Notes: generated from the sequence alone by a model not told the origin. A DNA stretch of 64,000 bases from an uncultured Christensenellaceae bacterium (GCA_905234985.1 CAJOJQ010000006.1:1-64000), one strand, 5' to 3'; counted from the first letter of the stretch, positions 30,126-39,755 are shown. Translations and numbers: made by a program.

Positions 30126-30842
30126 ATGAACGTTATCGACATCGTGATTTTGGTGATTGTCGGGGCCAGCGTGATCTACGGCCTGTACCGGGGCTTTGTG
30201 CAGACCGTTCTTTCCGTGGCCTGCTGCCTGATTTCCATTGTGGTGGCCTTTTCCTACGGCCCCAAGCTGGCCGATCTGGTCAGCTCCAAGCAGGGCATAT
30301 CCTCCACCCTAGCCACCTATACCGACGCCGTGACAAGGGTTGGCGATTACAGCTTAGCTTCCACGCCGGTGAACCAGCTTTCCGACGGCGTGATCCAGCA
30401 GGTGCTGGACAGCGTGAACCTGCCGGAATCCATCGCCTCCATCCTGCGGGGCAACCTGAAAAACCAGACCTTCGAGGGAACGGGGCTGAACACGGTGAAC
30501 GATTACGTGTCCAACACCGTGGTGGCCGTGGCGGTGAACATTCTGTGCTTTATCGTGGTATACGCCGCGTGCTATCTGGTGCTGTCCATCCTCGTGAGCC
30601 TCATCAAGCACGTATTCGAGCTGCCCCTGCTCAAACAGATGGACTGGCTGGCGGGCGGCATTTTCGGCCTGGCCCGGGGAGCGCTTTTGCTGTATGTGCT
30701 GTTCCTTTTGATCCCCATCCTCAGCACCATCATCCCCATGGAAGACTTCAACGATATGCTGGCCCAAAGCACTCTGGCCCCCATCTTCCAGAGCGACGGG
30801 TTCTTCGCCCAGGTCATCGCCGGGAGAATACAGCTGTTTTGA
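30126..30842 (+). CDS. CvpA family membrane protein
   Basis: A 238-residue protein with four membrane helices: IDIVILVIVGASVIYGLYRG and TVLSVACCLISIVVAFSY at the N-terminus, AVAVNILCFIVVYAACYLVL, and the family segment MDWLAGGIFGLARGALLLYV. CvpA-type proteins are tied to envelope integrity and, in some species, colicin V production. An extracytoplasmic stretch of about 90 residues separates the helix pairs. GGGAGG lies 5 nt before the ATG. Confidence 0.85.
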   Translation: MNVIDIVILVIVGASVIYGLYRGFVQTVLSVACCLISIVVAFSYGPKLADLVSSKQGISSTLATYTDAVTRVGDYSLASTPVNQLSDGVIQQVLDSVNLPESIASILRGNLKNQTFEGTGLNTVNDYVSNTVVAVAVNILCFIVVYAACYLVLSILVSLIKHVFELPLLKQMDWLAGGIFGLARGALLLYVLFLLIPILSTIIPMEDFNDMLAQSTLAPIFQSDGFFAQVIAGRIQLF

Positions 30843-30890
30843 TTTCTTTTGATGTACGTTATCTGTTCAGTCGATCGGGATGTAAAGAAC

Positions 30891-31001
30891 AGATAGGAGA
30901 TAGGAGAGAGGAGTTTTACAGTGTTTTCAAAAAGCACAAGTCCGGCTTTTGTCCTTTGATTTGGCTATATCAATCTCCTATCTCCACTCTCCTAACTCCT
31001 C
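30891..31001 (+). repeat. family 3 heptamer hairpin, copy 2
   Basis: Arms built of AGGAGAT/AGGAGAG-type heptamers (from 30891) and complementary CTCCTATCT-type heptamers (to 31001), around about 55 bp. The heptamer differs from that of copies 1 and 3, yet the arms still pair. Confidence 0.7.
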
Positions 31002-31044
31002 ACTGCTTTCATGCGCGACTGAATAATTACGATGTAATGAAAAA

Positions 31045-31073
31045 CGGCCAGCCGAAGCTGACCGCTTTTTTTG
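31045..31073. terminator. bidirectional terminator after cvpA
   Basis: Stem CGGCCAGC/GCTGACCG with a short loop, T7 on plus and T4 on minus. Confidence 0.85.
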
Positions 31074-31082
31074 TTGTTTTAA

Positions 31083-31367
31083 TCAATAATCGTTGCGATG
31101 CTTGGCCAGGCACTCACGGCAGTACACGGGCTTGTCGCCGCGGGGCTGGAAGGGCACCATGGTGCTGACGCCGCAGTCCGCGCAGATGACTTCGTACATC
31201 TGGCGTTCGGTGCGGTTGCCACCGTTCTGACGGCGGGCAGCGCGGCAGGCGGGGCAGCGGCCAGGCTCATTCTGGAAGCCCTTTTCGGCGTAGAAAGCCT
31301 GCTCATTGGCGGTGAAAACGAATTCGTTGCCGCATTCACGGCAGGTGAGGGTCTTGTCCTGATACAT
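31083..31367 (-). CDS. small zinc-ribbon protein
   Basis: A 94-residue protein with four CxxC pairs: CRECG, CPAC, CADCG and CREC. The N-terminal half (DKTLTCRECGNEFVFTANEQ then AFYAEKGFQNEP) matches the probable zinc-ribbon family PF13451 (zf-trcl); the second half looks like a CxxC/CxxC domain. Role unknown. AGGAGG lies upstream of the ATG. The transcript would have a leader of about 130 nt. Confidence 0.85.
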   Translation of the reverse strand: MYQDKTLTCRECGNEFVFTANEQAFYAEKGFQNEPGRCPACRAARRQNGGNRTERQMYEVICADCGVSTMVPFQPRGDKPVYCRECLAKHRNDY

Positions 31368-31509
31368 GGTGGTATAACCTCCTGATTTTTATCGCCAAAC
31401 CGCGTGATACGTTCAGTAGTTCGCTAAGGCTCTACGCATCCGTCTGCTGACGATGAATCAAACCGGGAGAACACCTGAAATTCAGATCTTGGCTTGGACT
31501 ACAGGCGCT

Positions 31510-31538
31510 ATTATAGCACAGCTTTTCGCGCTTGTATA
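31510..31538 (-). promoter_or_regulatory. possible promoter of the zinc-ribbon gene
   Basis: On the minus strand TATACA, 17 bp, TATAAT. The -35 is weak. The 230-bp gap 31368-31597 holds this and a leader with no structure I recognise. Confidence 0.5.
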
Positions 31539-31597
31539 GCTTTTTTAGAAATTTTTTTCCAGTTTTGCGGGCATTTCAGCGTTTTTTCCCCGCAAAA

Positions 31598-32344
31598 TCA
31601 TTGCTTCCGGCTTTTCAGGTACTTTTCCACCTTTTCCAGCTCTTCCATGTTGTTCACGCCCCAGTATTCCGGTGTGTCGCCGGTGACGACAGCGTGATTT
31701 TTGAGGCCCATCTCGTGGATCACCTTCACCACGCCGGTCAGGTAATATTCATGCTTGGGATTGTTGTTCTGCACCTTTTTCAGGGCGTCCCACATAATGT
31801 CGCCCCGCATCACCTGAATGCCCACGTTCACTTCGTCGATGAGCTTCTGTTCCTCCGTGCAGGCGCTCTGCTCCACGATGTCCACAACTTCCCCTTTTTC
31901 GTTCCGGATCAGCCGGCCAAAGGCGGGAATGGGGTGGATTTTGGCGGCCAGCAGGGTATTGGCCGCGCCCTGCTCCACATGCTCCCGCACCATACGGCTG
32001 TAGGTGGCCTGGGAAAGCAGGGGCATATCGCAGTACAGGCACAGCACCGGCCCGTCAAAGCCGGAGGCCGTGGATTCAGCGCAGAGCATGGCGTGGGCGG
32101 TGCCCTTCTGCTCCTTCTGCCAGGCGTAATTGTACTTATCGCCCAAATACGCCTGAATCTTCTCCCCCAGCACGCCGATCACGATGGTGATATCCTCGGG
32201 CTTGACGAAGCTGATGCCATCCAGCACGTGTTCGATCAGGGTTTTGTCGCCCACCTTCCGAAGGGCCTTGGGAATATCCGCCTGTTCGCTCTGCAGCCGG
32301 GAACCCTTTCCCGCCGCCAGGATTACCGCGCGTGTCCTTTCCAT
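31598..32344 (-). CDS. GlmU-type nucleotidyltransferase domain protein
   Basis: A 248-residue sugar-1-phosphate nucleotidyltransferase. It begins with AVILAAGKGSRLQSEQADIP then KALRKVGDK, the nucleotide-binding signature of the GlmU N-terminal domain, with GTAHAM and CLYCDMPLL further on. The left-handed beta-helix acetyltransferase half of true GlmU is missing, so it can at most make the UDP-sugar. The ATG at 32344 follows AGGAG by 8 nt. It is 17 bp after the rhomboid-like gene, on the same transcript. Confidence 0.85.
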   Translation of the reverse strand: MERTRAVILAAGKGSRLQSEQADIPKALRKVGDKTLIEHVLDGISFVKPEDITIVIGVLGEKIQAYLGDKYNYAWQKEQKGTAHAMLCAESTASGFDGPVLCLYCDMPLLSQATYSRMVREHVEQGAANTLLAAKIHPIPAFGRLIRNEKGEVVDIVEQSACTEEQKLIDEVNVGIQVMRGDIMWDALKKVQNNNPKHEYYLTGVVKVIHEMGLKNHAVVTGDTPEYWGVNNMEELEKVEKYLKSRKQ

Positions 32345-32361
32345 GACTTTTTCTCCTTTTG

Positions 32362-33000
32362 CTATTTTCTCGTATTGATCCAGCGCAGCAGTCTGCGCCC
32401 GTCCATCCGCAATTGCAGCCACGCCTTTTTCCCGAAGAACAGGATAAAGGGCAGGAAGGAAAGCACCAGGGCCACCTTGTAGGGCCAGGAAACCACGATC
32501 AGCTGATACAGCAGGTACAGGCCCCAGGCCCAGCCGATCCAGCGCACCTTCACCGGCAGGAAGAAAAACAGCATGAATTCCATATCCGGGTACAGCACAG
32601 CGAAGGCCAGCAGCAGCGAGGTGTTCAGGTAGGAATTGGTGGCGGTTCCCGTCAGAAAGCCCGCCGCGATGTTGCCCAAAATGCCGATACCGTAATAGAT
32701 GTTGAACCGCGCCCCGCCAAAGTGGCTTTCTAAGCTGGCGCCCAGGAAATAGTAGAAATACAGGTTAATCAGAATAAAAATCAGGCTGCCGGTAGGCGGC
32801 AGGAAAATGAACGTGATGACGCGCCAGATTTCGCCGCGCAGGATCAGCGCCCGGTCAAAGTACAGCAGATACCAGGCGCTTTTGGGCAGCGGCAGATATT
32901 CCAGGATAAAGACGCCTAACATCGCCAGCGTCAGGTATTTCATCAGATTGGGAATATAATGCCGCCCGATCCGGCGCTCCAAATCATTCAGCCACCGCAT
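32362..33000 (-). CDS. rhomboid-like membrane protein without protease motif
   Basis: A 212-residue protein with about six membrane helices. The order of helices, the WRVITFIFLPPTGSLIF loop and FLGASLESHFGGARFNIYYG resemble rhomboid or derlin-like proteins. The catalytic GxSG serine motif and the partner histidine of rhomboid proteases are not seen, so it is probably an inactive homologue. First gene of a two-gene unit with the nucleotidyltransferase; its promoter abuts the end of the antiporter operon. Confidence 0.7.
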   Translation of the reverse strand: MRWLNDLERRIGRHYIPNLMKYLTLAMLGVFILEYLPLPKSAWYLLYFDRALILRGEIWRVITFIFLPPTGSLIFILINLYFYYFLGASLESHFGGARFNIYYGIGILGNIAAGFLTGTATNSYLNTSLLLAFAVLYPDMEFMLFFFLPVKVRWIGWAWGLYLLYQLIVVSWPYKVALVLSFLPFILFFGKKAWLQLRMDGRRLLRWINTRK

Positions 33001-33023
33001 GTTTTCACCTCTTCCTGTCTCCC

Positions 33024-33052
33024 ATTATATTCCTTCCCGGTTCCTCGGTCAA
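33024..33052 (-). promoter_or_regulatory. promoter of the rhomboid-like gene
   Basis: On the minus strand TTGACC, 17 bp, TATAAT, starting only 4 bp past the stop of the last antiporter gene. Confidence 0.8.
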
Positions 33053-33056
33053 GAGA

Positions 33057-35291
33057 TTATTGTACGCCCATCCGGATAAACACATACAGGATGGCGGCCA
33101 CGACGCCCGCCCCGCCCAGCAGCAAGCCGAAGGAAATGGCGTTGGTGAGATACGTGCCGTACCGTAAATCGTCCGGGGATTTGCGGTGAATATACTTTTG
33201 CGGCAAAAGACCCAGCCTGTGCAGGCCCTCCGCCACAGCAAAGGCCAAACGGGAAAAGACGCTGCGGTTCCGGGTGCGGGTCAGCTCTTCCCGGTTGGTC
33301 AAGAACAGCTCCTTGATGAGCAGCATCACGTGATCCACTAATTCATCGAAAACTCGCACAAGGGCCACGCAGATACCCGGCAGCACCTTGGAAAACAGTC
33401 TGGATTCCGGCAGACGGTCCAGGAAGCCGAAGCACCAGGCGATTCCTTTGGGAATCCATTCCTTCACCAGCTTGCTGTCCGGCAGATGATCCAGGAAGCC
33501 GAACACAGCGGAAACGCCCTTGGGAATCCATTCCATCACCAGTTTGCTGCTCGGGACGCCGTCTAAGAAGGAAGCCACCGTGCAGCCTAACCACGGCAGG
33601 AAGCGGGTGAAGACCGGGCGGTAGAAAAGCTCCTCCAAATCCAGCCACTTCGGCCAGCGGTTGAGATACCCTTCCTTTTCCGTATACAGGCGCTTGCGCA
33701 CATAGAACAGATACACCGTCACGCCGATCACCAGGCTGACTCCGCCGCCGATGAGATTCGTCAGGGAGAAGAAGGCCACCTCATGGCTCAGGGCGGGCCG
33801 GTTCAGGAAGGAGGCGCTCAAATTGGTCAGGGGCAGCAATGCCTGATTGGGCAGCAGGCCGATCACCAGCAGAGGAATCACCGTCAGCGCCAGCACCAGG
33901 CCGGAACGGAAGGTGAGGTCGTGGCCCGTGATTTCGTCATAATGGGCCTGCCTGTGTTCGTCGGGGTTCTTCTGCCAGAACAGGCAGATATAGAGCTTCA
34001 GCATATAGGCCGTGGTGAGGCCCGCCGCGAAGAGGAAAATCCATTCGCAAAGGCGGTAGAGGGAAAAGCCTTCGATTTCCTCCGCCAGCTCCACCAGCCC
34101 CTCGTGGATCATGGTTTTGCTGGTGTAGCCGTTGAGGCCCGGCACACCCATGAGGCCCAGAGCGCCGATCAAAAACACAATATGAAGCAGCCATTTCCCC
34201 CGGCCATAGCCCCGCAGGGCCGTTAAATCCAGGGTGTGGGCTTTCATGTACACCGCACCGGCGCACAGGAACAGGCAGAGCTTAAGAAGGGAATGGTTCA
34301 CCATATGCCCCACGGTACCCGCCGCCGCCAGCGCCCCATGATGGCCCAGCAGCATGGCGCAGGACAGGCCCACGGTGATATATCCGATTTGGGACAGGGA
34401 GGAGCAGGCTAAGGTGCGCTTTAAGTTCACTGAGAACACCGCCAGCACCGCGCCCAAGGTCATGGTGGCAAGGCCTAAGCCAAGCATCACGTGGCCGAAT
34501 ACATGGTTCTCCCCCATCAGGTTCATACCGATGGCGATGACCCCGAACAGACCCGTTTTGGTCAGCATGCCGGAAAGCAGGGCGCTGGCCGGGGCCGGGG
34601 CCACGGGGTGGGCCTTGGGCAGCCAGATATGCAGGGGCAGCATGCCCGCCTTGGCGCAGTAACCCACCAGCATGAGGCAAGCGGGCAGAATCAGTTTCGC
34701 GTTTTCCCCGTTTTCCCGGAGCGCGTCAAAGGCAAGGCTGCCCGTTTCCCTCCAGCACAGGAACATGCCCATGAGGGTCACCATGCCGCAGGCCACGGAC
34801 ACGCCCAAGTAGGTCTGGGCCGCCCGCATGGCCCCGGGCGTTTCCTCGTGGGCCACCCAGGGATAGGAGGCGATGGACATGATTTCAAAGAACACGAAGG
34901 TGGTATATAAATCGTCGGACAGGAACACCCCCACTACGCCGCACAGGGTCAGCAGGGTAAAACAGGCGTACCGGCCCAAGTGCGAGCCGTGGCCCGCGAA
35001 GTATTGCAGGGAAAACTGGCAGGCCATGGCCCACATAAAGCAGGCCAAAAGGGCATAGAGGGCGCGAAACACGTCCACCCGGAAACTTAAGCCCAAGCCG
35101 ATCATGCCGGGAGCGTTGAGGACGATTTCTTCCCCGTTCCACACCCGGTAAAACAGCCATCCAGCCAGGGCCAATTCCGCCAGGGTAAACAGGCGCAGAA
35201 CAAATTCCCGCACCGCGCCCTTTCTCCATCCCGCCAGCGGGGCGATCACCGCGCCAATGACGGGAAGCAGCAGCATGATTACGATAATCAT
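33057..35291 (-). CDS. NuoL/MrpA-like large antiporter subunit with C-terminal repeats
   Basis: A 744-residue proton-pumping-type membrane protein. The conserved segment HIWLPKAHPVAPAPASALLS and KRTLACSSLSQIGYITVGLS mark the channel helices shared by NuoL/M/N and MrpA/D. Beyond the usual 14 helices there is a soluble-looking tail with three copies of a 24-residue unit (LDGVPSSKLVMEWIPKG, LDHLPDSKLVKEWIPKG, LDRLPESRLFSKVLPG) and a last membrane helix (FGLLLGGAGVVAAILYVFI). The ATG at 35291 overlaps the preceding stop (ATGA). It is one of four large subunits of the cluster. Confidence 0.88.
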   Translation of the reverse strand: MIIVIMLLLPVIGAVIAPLAGWRKGAVREFVLRLFTLAELALAGWLFYRVWNGEEIVLNAPGMIGLGLSFRVDVFRALYALLACFMWAMACQFSLQYFAGHGSHLGRYACFTLLTLCGVVGVFLSDDLYTTFVFFEIMSIASYPWVAHEETPGAMRAAQTYLGVSVACGMVTLMGMFLCWRETGSLAFDALRENGENAKLILPACLMLVGYCAKAGMLPLHIWLPKAHPVAPAPASALLSGMLTKTGLFGVIAIGMNLMGENHVFGHVMLGLGLATMTLGAVLAVFSVNLKRTLACSSLSQIGYITVGLSCAMLLGHHGALAAAGTVGHMVNHSLLKLCLFLCAGAVYMKAHTLDLTALRGYGRGKWLLHIVFLIGALGLMGVPGLNGYTSKTMIHEGLVELAEEIEGFSLYRLCEWIFLFAAGLTTAYMLKLYICLFWQKNPDEHRQAHYDEITGHDLTFRSGLVLALTVIPLLVIGLLPNQALLPLTNLSASFLNRPALSHEVAFFSLTNLIGGGVSLVIGVTVYLFYVRKRLYTEKEGYLNRWPKWLDLEELFYRPVFTRFLPWLGCTVASFLDGVPSSKLVMEWIPKGVSAVFGFLDHLPDSKLVKEWIPKGIAWCFGFLDRLPESRLFSKVLPGICVALVRVFDELVDHVMLLIKELFLTNREELTRTRNRSVFSRLAFAVAEGLHRLGLLPQKYIHRKSPDDLRYGTYLTNAISFGLLLGGAGVVAAILYVFIRMGVQ

Positions 35292-36760
35292 CGGATCACC
35301 CCTCCCGCCAGGTTCGTCAGGTACTGCATCACCGACCCGGCAAAGATCCCCGCGCATACCAGCAGCGCCGCCAGCACCGCGAAAACGGTTTTCATGCAGG
35401 GGCCGGGATCACGGGGTTCGGTTTCCCCCGCCGACAGTCGCGGCTTCATAAAGAAGGCCGGATAAGCGATGGTAAAAACGTAAATCACCGTCAGCACCGC
35501 GGCCAGCAGGATCGCCACAACGCCGCAAATCGCCAAAGGACTTCCCTGCGCGAAAGCGGCGGTCACCAGGGCGTATTTGCTCACGAACCCCGGCAGCGGC
35601 GGCACGCCGAGGAGCGACACGCCAGCCAGCAGGAAGCTCAAAAACACTACGGGCATTTTCTTTCCAAGCCCGTGCATTTCCCGCACCTGGGTGCGGCCGG
35701 TCTGGGTGAGTACCGCCCCGGCGCAGAAGAACAGGATGATCTTGGTCAGGCTGTGGAACACCAAATGGGCAAGCCCCGCCGCCATGCCCTGCTCCGTCAG
35801 CAAGGAAAGGCCCAGCAGCATATAGCTTAAATTGCTCACCGTACTCCAGGCCAGACGGCGCTTTACGTGCTGCTCCCGCACGGCCATGACCGCCGCGAAC
35901 ACGATGGTGGCGGCGCAGAGGGACAGCATCACCGTCTGCGGCCAGGCGCCCTGAATGCAGCTGGCGGGCACTTCGTAATACAGCACCCGCAGCACCGCGA
36001 ACACACCCGCGTTCACCACGGCCACGGCGTGGAGCAGCGCCGTCACCGGCGTGGGGGCCACGGAGGCGGTGGGCAGCCAGCGGCAAAGGGGCAGCACCGC
36101 CGCCTTGACGCCGAAACCCAAAAAGCCGAACAAAGCGATCCATTGATACAGGGGGTCCACATAACTCCGAACCGCCATGGAGAGCGTACCGCCCAAACGG
36201 AACGCGCCGTCAAAGCCGCACGCCCGCGGTACCAGCAGCACGGCCACGAAACCCAGCGCCGCGCCGCCGATCAGGTACAGCATATAAATCAGCGCCGCCC
36301 GGGTGGATTCCTCGTCCCGCTTGTGCCATACCAGGGGCACGGTACACAGGGTCAAAAACTCATAGCCGATATACAGGGTGAACAGGTTGTCCGCACAGCC
36401 CAGCAGGATGGCCGCGCCGTAGGTGATGATGAACCAGGCAAAGAAATTGCCCTCCCGCTCCTCGTGGCGCATATACTCCACGGCGTACAGCACGGCCAGA
36501 GGCCACAGCACCGCCGCCGCGGTCAAATAGACCTTCCCCGCCCCGTCCAGGCGCAGGGAAAAGCGAAAAGCATCCGAAAACCGGATCAGCTCCAGCGCCT
36601 TTTCCCCCGTCTCCGCAAAGATCAGGTACAGCAGAAACGCGGATACGGCGCAGGAAGAAAGCACGGCGTACACCATGCGAACCGTTCGGCTTTTTATCCG
36701 CAGGAAGGGCAGCAGCCCGCCGAGAACAACCGGCAGCAGCCCGCAAATCAACAGCAGCAT
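35288..36760 (-). CDS. NuoN/MrpD-like large antiporter subunit
   Basis: A 490-residue, 13-14-helix protein. It has LCRWLPTASVAPTPVTALLH and KRRLAWSTVSNLSYMLLGLS, the lysine/histidine-bearing channel helices of MrpD/NuoN-type subunits. It starts 12 bp after the preceding gene's stop and overlaps the next. Probable role: a transmembrane ion-translocating module of the antiporter complex. Confidence 0.88.
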   Translation of the reverse strand: MLLLICGLLPVVLGGLLPFLRIKSRTVRMVYAVLSSCAVSAFLLYLIFAETGEKALELIRFSDAFRFSLRLDGAGKVYLTAAAVLWPLAVLYAVEYMRHEEREGNFFAWFIITYGAAILLGCADNLFTLYIGYEFLTLCTVPLVWHKRDEESTRAALIYMLYLIGGAALGFVAVLLVPRACGFDGAFRLGGTLSMAVRSYVDPLYQWIALFGFLGFGVKAAVLPLCRWLPTASVAPTPVTALLHAVAVVNAGVFAVLRVLYYEVPASCIQGAWPQTVMLSLCAATIVFAAVMAVREQHVKRRLAWSTVSNLSYMLLGLSLLTEQGMAAGLAHLVFHSLTKIILFFCAGAVLTQTGRTQVREMHGLGKKMPVVFLSFLLAGVSLLGVPPLPGFVSKYALVTAAFAQGSPLAICGVVAILLAAVLTVIYVFTIAYPAFFMKPRLSAGETEPRDPGPCMKTVFAVLAALLVCAGIFAGSVMQYLTNLAGGVIR

Positions 36761-36772
36761 GACGACGACTCC

Positions 36773-38230
36773 TTACAGCAGCGTGGAAGCAAGGGTTTCC
36801 AGATAGGAAATGATGGGACCGGAGAACACGCCAAGCAGCACGATCAGCGCCGCGAAAACGGCCATGGGGGCCAGCATGGGGATGCCCGCCTCGCAGTTAG
36901 GTTCTGGCTTTACGTCCTCCCCGGGAAAACAGCCCTTGATGACCACCGTGAACAGGTAAGCCGCCGTCAGGATGGCGGAAATCAGCAGCACCGTGGGGCC
37001 GATCCAGTTGACGGAAAGGCCCGTCGCCAGCGCGCCCTGGGCCAGGTTCCATTTGCTGATGAAGCCGCCGGTGGGCGGAATACCCACCAGACCTAAGGAG
37101 GCAACAGTGAAGAAAGCGTAGGTCCAGGGCATGCGGCGGCCTAAGCCGTCCATTTCGGTGACCAGCGTTTTTTCCGTCTTATGGATGATGGACCCCGCCG
37201 ACATGAACAGGGTATTCTTCATGAGGGAATGGAAAAGCACGTGCAGCACGGCCCCCACAAAGCCGATTTCCGTCATGGTGAACAGGCCGAACAGCACGTA
37301 GGAGACCTGGGAAACGGAGGAATAGGCCAGCCGCTTTTTGAGCTTCTTTTCTTTCAGCGCCAGCAGGGAACCCATGAGGATGGTGAGCGTGGTCAGGCCC
37401 AGCAGCGCCATCTGCACCCATGTGCCCCGCAGGCGTTCCACCCCGGCGACGGAGTACAGCACCCGGATCACGCCAAGCACGCCCATTTTGGTGATAACGC
37501 CGGACAGCACGGCGCTGGCCGGGGCCGGGGCCACGGGGTGGGCGGTGGGCAGCCAGCCGTGCATGGGGAACATACCGGCTTTCACGCCGAAGCCCACCAG
37601 CATAGCCATGAAAATGCCCATAGCCAGCCCTTCCCTGCCCGCTAACTGCTCGGCAGTCAGAGCGCCCGCCGCGAAATCCCCCGTACCGCCCACAGCGCCC
37701 ACGAAGAAAATGCCGATCAGGGCGGCGGAAGCGCCGATCACCGAATAGATCAGGTACTTGATGGAGGCGGCCACCGCTTCCTTGTCCATGTTGTGCAGCA
37801 CCAGGGGCACGGTGAGCAGGGTCATGGCCTCATAGAACATATAGAAGGTGACCAGGTTGCCGCTCATGGCAAGCCCGTGCAGGACGCCCTGGGTGATGGT
37901 ATAAAACAGGAAGAAGCGGCCAGGATTCGCGTCATGCTCTAAATATTCCGTGGCGTACAGCGCAACGCCAGGCCAAATCACCGCGATGAGCAAAAGCCAC
38001 ACCCGGCTGACCCCGTCCACCCGCAGGGACAGGGTGAGCATGTCCGTCCAGCGCAGGGAGATTTCCCCCTCCAGGGGCAGCAGGGCGGAAAGCGCGGCCA
38101 GGCACGCCCCGGCGGCGACGGTACACAGGGTGGCCCTGTTCAGGCTTTTCCCCTCCAAACGCCGGAAGCGCCACACCAGCGCCAGCACGATGGGCAGCAG
38201 TACGGTCAAAACCAGCAATAAGGCCTTCAT
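36773..38230 (-). CDS. MrpD-like large antiporter subunit
   Basis: A 485-residue membrane protein with MHGWLPTAHPVAPAPASAVL and KKRLAYSSVSQVSYVLFGLF channel segments. The ATG at 38230 follows GGGAGG by about 8 nt; upstream in-frame codons are not used by relatives. 22 bp separate it from the preceding gene. Confidence 0.9.
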   Translation of the reverse strand: MKALLLVLTVLLPIVLALVWRFRRLEGKSLNRATLCTVAAGACLAALSALLPLEGEISLRWTDMLTLSLRVDGVSRVWLLLIAVIWPGVALYATEYLEHDANPGRFFLFYTITQGVLHGLAMSGNLVTFYMFYEAMTLLTVPLVLHNMDKEAVAASIKYLIYSVIGASAALIGIFFVGAVGGTGDFAAGALTAEQLAGREGLAMGIFMAMLVGFGVKAGMFPMHGWLPTAHPVAPAPASAVLSGVITKMGVLGVIRVLYSVAGVERLRGTWVQMALLGLTTLTILMGSLLALKEKKLKKRLAYSSVSQVSYVLFGLFTMTEIGFVGAVLHVLFHSLMKNTLFMSAGSIIHKTEKTLVTEMDGLGRRMPWTYAFFTVASLGLVGIPPTGGFISKWNLAQGALATGLSVNWIGPTVLLISAILTAAYLFTVVIKGCFPGEDVKPEPNCEAGIPMLAPMAVFAALIVLLGVFSGPIISYLETLASTLL

Positions 38231-38252
38231 AACTAAAATCCTCCCGTTCCAA

Positions 38253-39755
38253 TCAGGCAAAGAAACGGATGCCATGTTCGATCAATTGCAGGATCGGCCC
38301 GCCCAGCAGGCCCAGCAGCAGAGTCAGCGCCATCAGCGCGGTCACCGCGACGGCGAAGAGGCCGTCCCGGCAAAGGATACTTTGGTCTGTTTCTCCCGTT
38401 TCTTCCTTTTTGCGGTAAATCGTCAGCAGACTGCGCAGCATGTAGGCCACGTTCAGCAAGGTGCTGATCGCTAAAGCGAAAAGCACGATCGCCATGCGCA
38501 GGCCGCCCGCTTCCACGCCGGCGCTGGCTAAATAAATCTTGCTGGCAAAGCCGCCTAAGCCCGGAATGCCCACCAAAGAACACGCGCCCACCGTAAAGGC
38601 CAGCCCCGCCAGCGGCGCGCGGAGGGCGCTTCCCCGCAGGGCGGAAAAGGCGTCTTCATCCCCCGAGGCTTCCCGGAGGCGGTTGGCGGACAGGAACAGC
38701 ATGGCCTTGGCGGCGGAATGGGCCAGAATGTGGTACACAGCCGCCGCCATGCCCGCCTCCGTGCCCAGGGAAATGCCCATGAAAATATAGCCGATCTGCG
38801 CCACCGAGGAGTAGGCCACCATGCGGGTCAGGCGCCGCTGCCGGATGGCGTGGACAGAACCCATCACCATGCCCGCCGCCGCGTAGAGCAGCAGCACGTC
38901 CTCGATCCTGCGGGCGAATACCTCCCAGCCCGCCGCGCGCAGGAAAATCTTGATGAGCAGGAAGATATACAGCTTGGAAACCAGAGAAGAAAGCACCGCG
39001 CTGGAGGTGGCGGTGGCTTTGCCGTAAGCGTCGGGCAGCCAGGTGTGGAAGGGGTACAGGGCGCTTTTGATGGCGACGCCCAAGGTCATGAGCAGGAAGG
39101 ACATATACAGCGGGATGGAATATTTGTCTCCCTCCAGCAGGCCCCTTACCGCCGCGCCCAATTGGGGAAACAGCAAATGCCCCGTCAGGCAGTACAGCAT
39201 CGACAGGCCCAGCAGGAACAGGCCGCTGCCCATCAAATTCATGATCATGTACCGGGCGGCGGAAAACAGGGTTTTGCCCTTGTTGCTGGCGCAGATCATG
39301 GCGCAGGAGGCGATGGTGGAAATTTCAATGAACACGTAGGCGGTGAACAGGTCGTTGGTGAACACCATGGCCGCCATGGCGGAGGTGAGCAGGCAGGTGA
39401 CGGAGCCGTACAGGTTCATGCGGTTGGGGGCCACGTCCTGCGTCAGCCTGCGCCAGCCGCCCAAAATAGCGGTGAGCAGCACCAGGGAAAAGGCCAGCCC
39501 GGCCAGGGCCTCCAGGGACCCGACGCGCAATTCGTTGCTGAAGGGCGCGCCGATCTCGCCCATGGCGTACACGAAGGTTTCATTCCGCGCCGCCGTAAAG
39601 TACAGCAGCACGCCCATCCCGGCGCATTCCAGGGCGGACAGCGCGGTGATCACCACGCGGGCCGCCTTGCCCTTCAGCGCCGAGCAGATGGCCGCGCACA
39701 TCAGCGGGCACAGGATCAGGAACAGGGGAAGATTCTGCCACCACGTCATGGTCAT
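38253..39755 (-). CDS. MrpD/NuoN-like large antiporter subunit
   Basis: A 500-residue membrane protein with FHTWLPDAYGKATATSSAVL and LTRMVAYSSVAQIGYIFMGI segments. It stands directly after the MrpC gene, the place of MrpD in standard Mrp operons, so this copy is the best mrpD candidate. The ATG overlaps the mrpC stop by 4 nt. Confidence 0.9.
   Translation of the reverse strand: MTMTWWQNLPLFLILCPLMCAAICSALKGKAARVVITALSALECAGMGVLLYFTAARNETFVYAMGEIGAPFSNELRVGSLEALAGLAFSLVLLTAILGGWRRLTQDVAPNRMNLYGSVTCLLTSAMAAMVFTNDLFTAYVFIEISTIASCAMICASNKGKTLFSAARYMIMNLMGSGLFLLGLSMLYCLTGHLLFPQLGAAVRGLLEGDKYSIPLYMSFLLMTLGVAIKSALYPFHTWLPDAYGKATATSSAVLSSLVSKLYIFLLIKIFLRAAGWEVFARRIEDVLLLYAAAGMVMGSVHAIRQRRLTRMVAYSSVAQIGYIFMGISLGTEAGMAAAVYHILAHSAAKAMLFLSANRLREASGDEDAFSALRGSALRAPLAGLAFTVGACSLVGIPGLGGFASKIYLASAGVEAGGLRMAIVLFALAISTLLNVAYMLRSLLTIYRKKEETGETDQSILCRDGLFAVAVTALMALTLLLGLLGGPILQLIEHGIRFFA

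Noticed and set aside
31368-31509. A riboswitch in the leader of the zinc-ribbon gene
   Set aside because: I could not find a recognisable aptamer or an expression-platform hairpin.
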